Notes under the pieces: generated by a model
The model's input: the letters and a program-made list of their open reading frames with translations, nothing else
Told to the model about the DNA's origin: nothing
Databases searched by the model: none
Translations under genes and position numbers: made by a program
Shown: positions 1-6,835 of the stretch, piece after piece
How positions within the stretch are numbered: position 1 is the first letter of the stretch
How the letters are laid out: the number at the start of each line of letters is the position of its first letter
Assembly: GCA_937138955.1 (NCBI GenBank)
Contig: CAKZPJ010000410.1
Location: 1 to 8,898 of the forward strand
DNA length: 8,898 bases
Source: an uncultured Flammeovirgaceae bacterium
GTDB taxonomy: Bacteria > Bacteroidota > Bacteroidia > Cytophagales > Cyclobacteriaceae
Reading direction: 5' to 3'

Positions 1-2
1 CA

Positions 3-89
3 TATGTGACCGAGCACGTGGGGCTTCAGGGCGAATTTTCTATTGGCGCTCCTCACCTACTGAGCTTCGGGGTTAGTTACCGTTGGTGA
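3..89 (+). CDS. C-terminal end of a probable outer-membrane beta-barrel protein (partial, convergent)
   Basis: An open plus-strand frame enters from the left edge and stops at TGA 87-89. The visible 28 residues end in HLLSFGVSYRW, with alternating hydrophobic and polar positions and a terminal aromatic residue. This is the usual pattern of the last membrane strand of an outer-membrane beta-barrel. The gene would converge on the minus-strand fibre gene and overlap its last 33 bases. No other reading of bases 1-56 looks as protein-like: another plus-strand frame is also open but has no recognisable pattern. The protein family cannot be named from so short a piece, and the call rests only on the beta-strand pattern and the clean stop. 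Confidence 0.5.
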   Translation, partial: YVTEHVGLQGEFSIGAPHLLSFGVSYRW

Positions 90-2012
90 TTCACCCGGTT
101 CCATTTTATGAATAGCAATTTCTAATCGATTTAGCCGCTCCTCGTACCGCTCAAGGTTTTTCTCTAGTTGTATTACTCGTGTTTTGAGTGAAGCATTTTG
201 CTGATTCAGCGAATCTAGCTTTTTCTGCTGATCTTTAGTAGCCTCTATCAATACCGGAATAAGCCCTTGATAAAAAACACCTTTATAGCCATCGGAACGC
301 TCTTTTACAAGTTCGGGGTAAACTTTTTCCACCTCTTGAGCAATCAATCCAATCTGGTTTTCCTCGCCCATTTTGTTATCTTTCCAGTGGTAATTATATG
401 CTTGCAATTGAGCAAGTTTCTGCGATGAATAGTTTAGCTGAGTTATATTCTCTTTTAGACGAAGGTCGCTGGGTGAAGGGCCGGCAGTTACTGCAGTCAC
501 CCTACCTTGAGCGTCAACAGTCATAGACTGAATCACATCAGCACCACCACCAAAAGAGCCATTTGCCCCGACGAGTGGCAAGCGAGCGTCAGGAATGGTA
601 CCCGACGTCAGATTATCGGCATTTAGTGCCAAAATTCCACTTCCATCAGTTGCCGTAATGCTGGTGAAATTTCCGGTAGAGGGTACCGTACCACCAATGA
701 CAGTATCATCTATCGTTCCACCGTCTACATCAATAGTAGCTAATGTATTGAGAATTAGATTTCCACTAGCATCAATACTGGCGTCTCCTACAAGAGTCCC
801 AACGGTAGGCACACCCGCATTTCCAAAAATGATTTGGCCGGTAGTCAGTGCCTCTAATTTGCTAACCGAGACAGCTGCTCCCGAATTAATATCACCATTC
901 GTAATGGCTCCATTATCAATCTTCGCCGAATTTACTGATCCATCCGCCAAATCGTCTAAAACAATGGTTCCATCAAGAATCTGACTAGACTGAATAGCAT
1001 CTGAGGCAATTTTATCAGTGGTTACGGCTTGAATAGCCAGGTCTACCGAAGCAATAGAACCATCGGTAATTTCATCAGTTCCTACTGCGCCAGTGTTAAT
1101 CTGGGCGGTTCCAGTCCCATCTAAGGAAATATCTCCCATCACATCTACCGAAACTAAGGTAGTTCCATTACCAACCAGTAACCTCCCATTGCCGGAAGCA
1201 TCCAACTTAAAAAGCGTAGTTCCGTTTCCTACTAAGATATTACCAATATCCGAAACATCAACCGGTTCTGCCTCGCCATCATTATTTCCAATATAGATTT
1301 CACCGAGAGCTAAATCTTCGCGCACAAATGTCTCTGCCGACCGAGAGGTTATTTGTCCGGCATTATCAGTAACCAGTACCTGATTAGCCGAAGGTTGAAA
1401 CCAACGAGGGGCGTTGCTATTGCTGGTAATCATCACTGAATTTCTTCCTGAGGTAGGATCTACTAATCCTGATAGCTTTTCTACTCCTAAAGTATTGTTA
1501 GCCACTTTACTCCCAACTACCACCAAATCAGCTAGGTTGATCGTCTGTACAGCCCCTTCAGCCAACTCAGGATTGGGATATGTTCCTAAGAGAACCCCTC
1601 CGGCAGCAGTGCTAATAGTTATGTCGTCCGTTGAGTCGGTATCGCCAGTATTAACAATTTGGTTTTGACTACTAATTGCCACTCCGTCACCGGCCTCAAG
1701 CACTCGGTTAATATCTCCACTCCAAACAGGAACCCAACCGGATTCAGTCCAATAGTAGAAGCGATTCTTTGTTAGATCAAATACTAATAAACCATTGTCT
1801 TGAGTGGATAGATTAGCGGTGAATTGTGCACCTGTTCTTTGTTCAGTACTCATGCTCGGGATAAGTACTCCTTGGTTATTATTGGGAGCCACAATATGTA
1901 GCGCGGCATTAGAGTTAGGAGATGTAGTGCCCACTCCTACCGACTGAGCTAAAACCTGCTGGCAGAAGAAGGTAATGACCAGCAGTAATACGGCTTGCTT
2001 CAATAACATCAT
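57..2012 (-). CDS. Secreted tail-fibre-like repeat protein with C-terminal peptidase S74 self-cleaving chaperone
   Basis: A 651-residue protein. Residues 1-22 form a signal peptide (hydrophobic core, then VLA before Gln23). Next comes VGVGTTSPNSNAALHI, the usual start of Bacteroidota fibre-like proteins, and a GTYPNPEL motif near 143. Repetitive beta-type segments follow: LVGNGTTL twice (260 and 279) and a run of 10-residue units at 310-379. The C-terminus is an intramolecular chaperone (peptidase S74 family). SDLRLK at 515-520 supplies the Ser/Lys pair with the spacing known from endosialidase tailspikes, and a coiled coil spans about 592-636. By family knowledge, the chaperone drives trimerisation and then cuts itself off before Ser515, leaving a fibre of about 490 residues. 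There are two tandem ATGs (2012 and 2009); the first was used. It lies 25 bases after the PorE-like gene and is probably the last gene of the operon. It has no T9SS sorting domain and no lipobox. The function is likely a surface fibre or adhesin, but the ligand is unknown. Confidence 0.9.
   Translation of the reverse strand: MMLLKQAVLLLVITFFCQQVLAQSVGVGTTSPNSNAALHIVAPNNNQGVLIPSMSTEQRTGAQFTANLSTQDNGLLVFDLTKNRFYYWTESGWVPVWSGDINRVLEAGDGVAISSQNQIVNTGDTDSTDDITISTAAGGVLLGTYPNPELAEGAVQTINLADLVVVGSKVANNTLGVEKLSGLVDPTSGRNSVMITSNSNAPRWFQPSANQVLVTDNAGQITSRSAETFVREDLALGEIYIGNNDGEAEPVDVSDIGNILVGNGTTLFKLDASGNGRLLVGNGTTLVSVDVMGDISLDGTGTAQINTGAVGTDEITDGSIASVDLAIQAVTTDKIASDAIQSSQILDGTIVLDDLADGSVNSAKIDNGAITNGDINSGAAVSVSKLEALTTGQIIFGNAGVPTVGTLVGDASIDASGNLILNTLATIDVDGGTIDDTVIGGTVPSTGNFTSITATDGSGILALNADNLTSGTIPDARLPLVGANGSFGGGADVIQSMTVDAQGRVTAVTAGPSPSDLRLKENITQLNYSSQKLAQLQAYNYHWKDNKMGEENQIGLIAQEVEKVYPELVKERSDGYKGVFYQGLIPVLIEATKDQQKKLDSLNQQNASLKTRVIQLEKNLERYEERLNRLEIAIHKMEPGESPTVTNPEAQ
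453..470 (-). other. Predicted S74 autocleavage site and Ser/Lys dyad
   Basis: These bases encode Ser-Asp-Leu-Arg-Leu-Lys, residues 515-520 of the fibre-like protein. In the endosialidase chaperone family, cleavage falls just before this Ser, and a Lys five residues later assists catalysis. Both residues and the Asp after the Ser are present, so self-cleavage is expected. The released piece would be 137 residues. Confidence 0.75.
876..1085 (-). repeat. Seven tandem 10-residue (30-base) repeats in the fibre gene
   Basis: Residues 310-379 divide without gaps into seven 10-residue units: VGTDEITDGS, IASVDLAIQA, VTTDKIASDA, IQSSQILDGT, IVLDDLADGS, VNSAKIDNGA and ITNGDINSGA. Each has Ile or Val at position 1, nearly always Ile or Leu at position 6, and a small residue at position 10. 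The units are too diverged at DNA level to be a recent expansion. The regular hydrophobic spacing suggests a repeated beta structure such as a trimeric beta-helix shaft, which is an inference. A looser copy of the pattern lies near residues 151-182. Confidence 0.8.
1155..1235 (-). repeat. Two-copy LVGNGTTL repeat in the fibre gene
   Basis: LVGNGTTL occurs at residues 260-267 and 279-286 of the fibre-like protein, a 19-residue (57-base) period. Each copy is followed by a few residues and then Asp-x-x-Gly. This probably repeats one structural turn of the shaft. The DNA copies use different codons, so the repeat is kept at protein level. Confidence 0.7.
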
Positions 2013-2037
2013 TATTAGGTCTGGTAGGTTATATTTA

Positions 2038-4479
2038 TCAATTTATATCAATTATCTGGTAAAACAGCGAGTTACCCTCGGTGATCTCGTTTTTGTACAC
2101 TCGGATTGGTTTATAAGGCTCAAGCACATCTAATGGCCGCCCATTTAGTTCGGAAAGATCCTCCCGAGTTATTAGTGTGCTTTCTAGCAGTTGAGAAAGA
2201 GCGATATTCGGTCTTAAAATCTTGGTAGTCACTTCATTAAAGAATGGGGTTTTTAGTCCAAATATTTCAAATTCAACCCTTCGGTTTAGTTGCTGACTAA
2301 CGTAAGCATTTGTCGAGGTATAAGCGGTTGACACTCCGTTGGCATTAATCGCTAAAGCCGAGCGGTCTACACCCGAGTTGATTAGGTAATTGAATGCGGC
2401 TTCCCCTCTTTTTCTACTCAGTAATAAATTATAAACGTCGTTACCCAAACTATCGGTAAAAGCATTAATCTCAATTGAAACCTCGGGGTTAGCTTGGTAA
2501 AACTCAGCTAAGGCATCTAGCACTTTAACCGACTCAGAACGTAGTTTATGCTGATTAAAATCGAAATAGATCGATTCAAAGTTCTGCGAAAAAATAAATT
2601 CCGACTCAGTTTGGAGCAACAAATTACTCACATTAATAGTATCCTGCGCTTCGGCAGAGGCTAGTGAAATGGAGTATACACTGTTGGCAGGAAGATTTAC
2701 GAACCTGAATTCACCAGCCTCATTAGTGGTAGAAGTCTTTAGGAGTTCTCCGTTGCTCCCGCGTAGTTCGATGGTTTGTTCAGCAAATGGTTGCTGGGTT
2801 ATACTGACTGCAACTAATCCGGTTACGATACTGACTAGTTCAGCATCCGAAGAATCTGTTGAGAAGCGGGTCAAAGTTAGTGTACTATCGGCGTCTGGAC
2901 CAACTACTGTCCTTACTACCTCTACGTTTTGAGCAACTACCTCTTGTTTCTGTTTTTGCTGATATTGCTTCATCTGGATATCGCTCACATCCGAATTCAA
3001 AATAAAGCGCGTAGCCCCGGAGCTAAGTCTTTTCTGTTGAGCTGAATTAACCCAAATCCAATCATTGAGTTCTGAATTTAAATAATCAGCTCGTCGAATT
3101 CTATTGGTTGGAGTAGTAGCCACCCATTCTACCTCCGACTCATTGGGCAAACTGGGAATTCCTAGCAGAAACTGAAACCAAGATTGATTTCTTACTTTCT
3201 TGAATCGATAAATATCAAAGTTACCATTGCGATTAGATGCTAAGTAGCCTGACCGATGACCGAGCACTAAATAGCTATCGTCAGCTGATGAGTTAATTGG
3301 CTTTGGCAAATGCCCGCGCGCTCGTTTCTTGGCCGAAGAAAAATCAGAAATAGAGAATAGATCCATACCGCCAAAACCACGCTGATTGTTAGATGAAAAA
3401 TAAAGCTGATCTTCCTGACTATGGTAGTAAGGCGTAACTTCATCAGAAGGAGAATTTACTAAACTATCCAGGCAGACCGGAGATATCCACTGGTTTTCGT
3501 CCGTCCGAATGCTCATCCAAATATCCAATCCACCTTGTCCTCCAGCTCGATCAGATGTAAAAAAAAGAGTATCGCCCGAGATAGATACGCTTGGATGTTT
3601 GCTTTCGGTTTTCTCCTGATTAATACTTGCAGGCAACGGAGCTGGCTTAGACCAATCCAGTCCTTCAAAAGCGATAAAATATATCTGGCAAGGTTGATTA
3701 TTAGCACAGTACGTAAAGTAAAACTCCTTTCGGGATTCTACATAACAGCCTGCCCCCTCGCTAGATTTAGTGTTGATAGTACTTACAAAGGCGCTAGTAT
3801 CTATGAATTGATGTCCCTGCAAGCGATAAGTGAAAAAATTGGCGTTGTTCTCCCCAAAGCGATAGGAGATTTTTTGTTTTCCAGCAAAACGAGTGCTGGT
3901 TAGTATCAATACTGAATCACCATTCATTATAACGGGTGCGTAATCGTAATTTTGAGAATTTACGGTGGAATCAAGCGGTGACACTACGATACTTTCTATA
4001 TTTCTACTAGTTAGGTCTATCTCCTGACAACTTTGCTTCAATTGCTCAGCCTCTAATTTTAACACCCGAGCCTCCGGTTGAGAAGAATCTAGCAAACTAT
4101 CCAACCATAAGTAAGCCTGGTCGCAACGCCCAATATTTTTCAACATTAATGCTTGATAATAGGCCGCCTTTACAGAAAAATCACCGGAAGAATTTTGGGC
4201 ATAATGATACCACTTGGCCGCTTTAGCGTAATTAAATTGATGACGCTCACTATGAGCGAGCTTAATAGCTAATTCATAATTATTACTATCGCGCTTAAGC
4301 GCCAACTGATAAAACTGGGAGGCTCGAAAATATTGTTCAGCCAAGAAATATTGGTCTCCGTTACGCTCAGGACTTTGTGCCATGCTGCCTTGCCCCAAAC
4401 TATCCAGCAAGGTTGAGATAAAGCTAAGTAGAAAAAACAGCCAGTAATGAATATTTCGTGAGCGGAGAAAAGCAAACAT
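2038..4479 (-). CDS. PorE-like protein: TPR, beta-propeller, CRD-type and OmpA C-terminal domains
   Basis: An 813-residue envelope protein. Domains in order: signal peptide 1-34 (SMA before Gln35); TPR-like helices about 41-135; PD40-type beta-propeller about 160-430, with repeats such as LFFTSDRAGGQGGLDIWMS and LYFSSNNQRGFGGMDLFSIS; a carboxypeptidase-regulatory-like beta domain about 550-615; an OmpA peptidoglycan-binding domain about 633-740; and a short tail. In the OmpA domain Asp676 and Arg691 are 15 residues apart, matching the pair that holds diaminopimelate in OmpA proteins. This domain order is that of PorE, which links the T9SS outer-membrane complex to peptidoglycan and works with PorP. 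Unlike the lipoprotein PorE, no lipobox Cys is seen. The start at 4479 was chosen because it begins the signal peptide and lies one base after the PorP stop (TAA-C-ATG). The frame is open to 4599, but that extension would overlap PorP by 119 bases. Such proteins have many paralogues, so it need not be the core PorE. Confidence 0.9.
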   Translation of the reverse strand: MFAFLRSRNIHYWLFFLLSFISTLLDSLGQGSMAQSPERNGDQYFLAEQYFRASQFYQLALKRDSNNYELAIKLAHSERHQFNYAKAAKWYHYAQNSSGDFSVKAAYYQALMLKNIGRCDQAYLWLDSLLDSSQPEARVLKLEAEQLKQSCQEIDLTSRNIESIVVSPLDSTVNSQNYDYAPVIMNGDSVLILTSTRFAGKQKISYRFGENNANFFTYRLQGHQFIDTSAFVSTINTKSSEGAGCYVESRKEFYFTYCANNQPCQIYFIAFEGLDWSKPAPLPASINQEKTESKHPSVSISGDTLFFTSDRAGGQGGLDIWMSIRTDENQWISPVCLDSLVNSPSDEVTPYYHSQEDQLYFSSNNQRGFGGMDLFSISDFSSAKKRARGHLPKPINSSADDSYLVLGHRSGYLASNRNGNFDIYRFKKVRNQSWFQFLLGIPSLPNESEVEWVATTPTNRIRRADYLNSELNDWIWVNSAQQKRLSSGATRFILNSDVSDIQMKQYQQKQKQEVVAQNVEVVRTVVGPDADSTLTLTRFSTDSSDAELVSIVTGLVAVSITQQPFAEQTIELRGSNGELLKTSTTNEAGEFRFVNLPANSVYSISLASAEAQDTINVSNLLLQTESEFIFSQNFESIYFDFNQHKLRSESVKVLDALAEFYQANPEVSIEINAFTDSLGNDVYNLLLSRKRGEAAFNYLINSGVDRSALAINANGVSTAYTSTNAYVSQQLNRRVEFEIFGLKTPFFNEVTTKILRPNIALSQLLESTLITREDLSELNGRPLDVLEPYKPIRVYKNEITEGNSLFYQIIDIN

Positions 4480-4480
4480 G

Positions 4481-5530
4481 TTAGTACAAAGGCGTAGATT
4501 GAGATTTAGGGGCATTGTTGCTAAACCACTGGTACTGCAAAGATAATTCCAAAGCGTACTGGTTGGAAATTCCTCTTCGGGCGGTAGCCAAATTAGCATC
4601 GTAGGATATTGCTGCTTTCCATTTTCGCCCTCCCATACCCAGCAAAAATACTAGGCTAGATTCGTCTCGATACCAGGTTCCGGCGATCAAGCGTATTGCT
4701 GAAGGCACTGGGTTAGATGGGGTGCTATATTGCGTGTGGTACGTTACTGAAGTACCTACTTGATAGGCAAACCACTGTTCGTACCAGAGAGTCAGCATAT
4801 CGGGAGCAAGTGTCAACCGGTTATTTATCCAAAATTCACCACCCACGAGGGCTGAATACCCTAAATTTAGGGCGTTTTGAGAAGCGGAGAAAAAATTATA
4901 GGTAGGCTCGTTAATATTTTGCAGTGAAAATCCGGCATATAGACGAACGGGGGGGGCTTCAGACAACGGATTACGCGTAGCATCGTACATCCAAAATAAG
5001 CCTGAGTTAATACTCAGGGCTGCCAATTGATTTTCAGCATTCTCAATAGGCAGGCCAGTACCTGTAAAACCATTATACCGCAGTTGAGAGGGCCAGTGAA
5101 GTTGAGAGTAATCTACCCGAATTTGCCGATAACCCGCTTGCAGACCCAAACTTAGCCATTGAGTACCCTGACGATTTAGATAAATATTATATGCAGCAGA
5201 AAGCTGAGCAATAGTTGTTCGAAACTCTCCATTTTCTCCCGCTACATCTTGCAGTACATTCAGCCCAAAGCCGCCGGTAGGTAACTCTCGTGAGTTAGTC
5301 AAAAAAACAGGTAGCGATAATGAAGCATGCCCTGTGAGAAAAGAGACTACGCCAAACTGCTGAATCCGGGAAGTAATTCGTAGTACCGGATGGGGGGTAG
5401 CTCCCACACTGGCTGGATTAATATAAGCCGGAGCAGCCTGATACTGAGAAAACCGAATCTCCTGGGCGAACCCACTTATGGCAAAAAACAAAAGGCCTAG
5501 CAGAGCAATATGATTCCGACCACCCTTCAT
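4481..5530 (-). CDS. PorP/SprF family type IX secretion outer-membrane protein
   Basis: A 349-residue predicted outer-membrane beta-barrel. Residues 1-22 are a signal peptide (ending GFA before Gln23). The family hallmark follows at 27-43: FSQYQAAPAYINPASVG, matching the FSQY-x-x-x-P-x-Y-x-NPA pattern. Alternating beta strands continue to the C-terminal family motif at about 310-333 (SYDANLA near its start, LELSLQY at its end). PorP/SprF proteins are T9SS components. SprF-type members are needed for surface delivery of partner proteins with type B sorting domains, and the gene directly upstream encodes such a protein. It starts one base after that gene's stop (TGA-T-ATG) and ends one base before the PorE-like start, so expression is probably coupled. 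A run of eight C lies in frame at residues 192-194. The member is likely dedicated to its neighbour rather than the core PorP, which is an inference from context. Confidence 0.92.
   Translation of the reverse strand: MKGGRNHIALLGLLFFAISGFAQEIRFSQYQAAPAYINPASVGATPHPVLRITSRIQQFGVVSFLTGHASLSLPVFLTNSRELPTGGFGLNVLQDVAGENGEFRTTIAQLSAAYNIYLNRQGTQWLSLGLQAGYRQIRVDYSQLHWPSQLRYNGFTGTGLPIENAENQLAALSINSGLFWMYDATRNPLSEAPPVRLYAGFSLQNINEPTYNFFSASQNALNLGYSALVGGEFWINNRLTLAPDMLTLWYEQWFAYQVGTSVTYHTQYSTPSNPVPSAIRLIAGTWYRDESSLVFLLGMGGRKWKAAISYDANLATARRGISNQYALELSLQYQWFSNNAPKSQSTPLY
4949..4956 (-). repeat. Homopolymer of eight C within the PorP/SprF gene
   Basis: The coding strand reads GCC CCC CCC GTT, giving Ala-Pro-Pro-Val at residues 192-195, with eight consecutive C. 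A gain or loss of one base would frameshift the protein a little past its middle. Such tracts are known slipped-strand sites in other surface genes, but nothing here shows that this one varies. Confidence 0.9.
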
Positions 5531-5531
5531 A

Positions 5532-6707
5532 TCAACGGAAAAGGGTGATAGAACCCGTCTTCTCTACAGCGCGTCCGGTATCGTAAATACCCCGCAACAC
5601 GTAAGGGTATATTCCCGAAGGTAACGGTTGGTTAGTATTTGCGTCCAACCCACTCCAGCCCGAGTTTAAAGCCCCTTGCAAATTATTGGTTTGATAAACA
5701 ACTTGTCCCCAACGATTAAAGATAGTAAATGAGAAGCCATCGGCTCGCAGATTAGCCGAATAAATTCTCGCGCTACGATCCGTGGGATTGGAAGCAATTG
5801 GTGAAAAAGCAGAGGGCACTTCTACCGAATTCTCCAGTACGTATTCCGAGGTAAACCCTAAGGCTACTACTGGTCTGCTCGCCATTGCCTCACTCGTTAT
5901 CAGACCACCACTTCTATCTCCCTCCCGATCACGCTGACCTAAATTATTAAAGGGGTCATCAAAACTCTCTGACTCAACGACGACCGTACCAATTAAGTCT
6001 ACAAAGTCATCATCCGTTGTAACTGGAAGCGTCACTACTGAGCCTTCGTAGCTCCCATCTAAGTTGAATACTGTCCAGTAATTGCTAACCACTTTATTTT
6101 CTAATCTTTCTCCCGCAACTTCCAATTGTTGATTGCTAAATGGAGTAACCTCGGTTAAAGGATCTATTCCAGCTACATCCTCCAAAATGACCGGTAGGAA
6201 AGTATTATTAGTACCAATAGGAAGGTAATGGTAACCTGTTCCACGAAACCGAACCGCACCCTGGATATAAGAGTTATCACTGGCATTTTCAACCCGAACA
6301 CCCTGATTTAGCTGTACTTTATTCGGAGCAGTAGCAACAATAAGACCACTAACCAAATTAAGCGTATCGTTAATCGTTATATTGCCATTCACTGTTTTTG
6401 AACCACCGCCACTAATCTCAAAAGAACCCAAAACTTGATTATTGTGATGGACAGTTTGATCGGAAGAGCCGGTAAGCCGTAACCAACCATCACCGCTGTA
6501 ACTCTGCTGACTATTCCAGTCACCATTTAGCTGAATATTACCTTCGTTAAGGAGTATTCCTTCATTGACTACCGAGCCTGATGTGTAAAGCACGGCATTT
6601 TCAGTTAATGATAGTAACTGGTTACTACTAACGTAAACGGATTGAGCTAGAAGAGAATAGGAACTACTTAAAAAAATACCGCCCCAAAAAATACATCGTA
6701 ACAACAT
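5532..6707 (-). CDS. Secreted protein with type B (gliding-motility-associated) T9SS C-terminal sorting domain
   Basis: A 391-residue exported protein. The signal peptide is 1-21 (ending SLLA before Gln22). The body is beta-rich with repeated short strands (for example GSVVNEGILLNEGNIQLNG) and no recognised catalytic domain. The C-terminal domain starts near 295 with VEVPSAFSP, has the diagnostic FTIFNRWGQVVYQ at 327-339, GWSGLD at 350-355 and LPSGIYPYVLRG at 362-373, and ends ITLFR. This is the CHU_C/type B sorting domain used for export through the type IX secretion system. The usual Asp/Asn-rich NGDGxND element after AFTP is replaced by IASNPTD. It is small for a type B cargo. ATG 6707 was chosen because it gives a compact signal peptide; a TTG at 6734 would add nine residues with no benefit. 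It heads a probable operon, with the PorP/SprF gene one base downstream. The ligand or role at the cell surface is unknown. Confidence 0.85.
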   Translation of the reverse strand: MLLRCIFWGGIFLSSSYSLLAQSVYVSSNQLLSLTENAVLYTSGSVVNEGILLNEGNIQLNGDWNSQQSYSGDGWLRLTGSSDQTVHHNNQVLGSFEISGGGSKTVNGNITINDTLNLVSGLIVATAPNKVQLNQGVRVENASDNSYIQGAVRFRGTGYHYLPIGTNNTFLPVILEDVAGIDPLTEVTPFSNQQLEVAGERLENKVVSNYWTVFNLDGSYEGSVVTLPVTTDDDFVDLIGTVVVESESFDDPFNNLGQRDREGDRSGGLITSEAMASRPVVALGFTSEYVLENSVEVPSAFSPIASNPTDRSARIYSANLRADGFSFTIFNRWGQVVYQTNNLQGALNSGWSGLDANTNQPLPSGIYPYVLRGIYDTGRAVEKTGSITLFR

Positions 6708-6790
6708 AGGCAGGCCGTAAGTGCGTAAATTCAAAGCCTTAAAATAAGAATAATCCTACTGCATAGAAACGCTTTGCCCCTAAAATATTT

Positions 6791-6810
6791 AAAAAAATAC
6801 GATATACGTA
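6791..6810 (-). terminator. Weak hairpin plus T-tract after the feo genes
   Basis: On the minus strand, TACG and CGTA can pair around a TATAT loop and are followed at once by seven T. It lies 26 bases beyond the stop of the FeoB-associated gene, where a terminator is expected. The stem is only four base pairs and AT-rich, so termination may be weak. It overlaps a competing promoter reading. Confidence 0.3.
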
Positions 6811-6821
6811 GCTTATTGCAA
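6792..6821 (-). promoter_or_regulatory. Candidate Bacteroidota-type promoter for the type B cargo operon
   Basis: On the minus strand, TTG at 6821-6819 is followed after 19 bases by TATTTTTT at 6799-6792. This approximates the Bacteroidota pattern of a -33 TTG and a -7 TAnnTTTG, with the final G missing. The predicted start would give a leader of roughly 75-80 bases before ATG 6707. The -7 element uses the same T-tract as the weak terminator, and AT-rich DNA gives such matches by chance. Confidence 0.28.
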
Positions 6822-6835
6822 CATACGATAGTCAG

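Noticed and set aside
876..1085. CRISPR-like array suggested by the 30-base period
   Set aside because: The units vary throughout, there are no identical repeats separated by unique spacers, and the period is explained by 10-residue protein repeats in an open frame.
595..1668. Three plus-strand open frames (595-984, 1093-1296, 1414-1668) opposite the fibre gene
   Set aside because: They are antisense to a well-supported repeat-rich gene, have Pro/Ser/Val-rich composition without domain or signal, and have no gene-like spacing. They are by-products of codon use in the fibre gene.
57..2012. Prophage remnant suggested by the tail-fibre-like protein
   Set aside because: It has a signal peptide, sits in an operon with envelope genes, and no other phage gene is present. 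S74 chaperone proteins are common in Bacteroidota chromosomes.
2669..3903. Plus-strand frames 2669-2932 and 3535-3903 and minus-strand frame 3513-3707 within the PorE-like gene
   Set aside because: All lie inside a protein with four recognisable domains in another frame, and none has a recognisable motif.
4480..4599. A 40-residue N-terminal extension of the PorE-like protein starting at 4599
   Set aside because: It would overlap PorP/SprF by 119 bases and push the signal peptide away from the N-terminus. The ATG at 4479 fits the signal peptide and the one-base spacing.
6708..6734. TTG start at 6734 for the type B cargo gene
   Set aside because: It adds nine residues ahead of a complete signal peptide and uses a rarer start codon; ATG 6707 is simpler.
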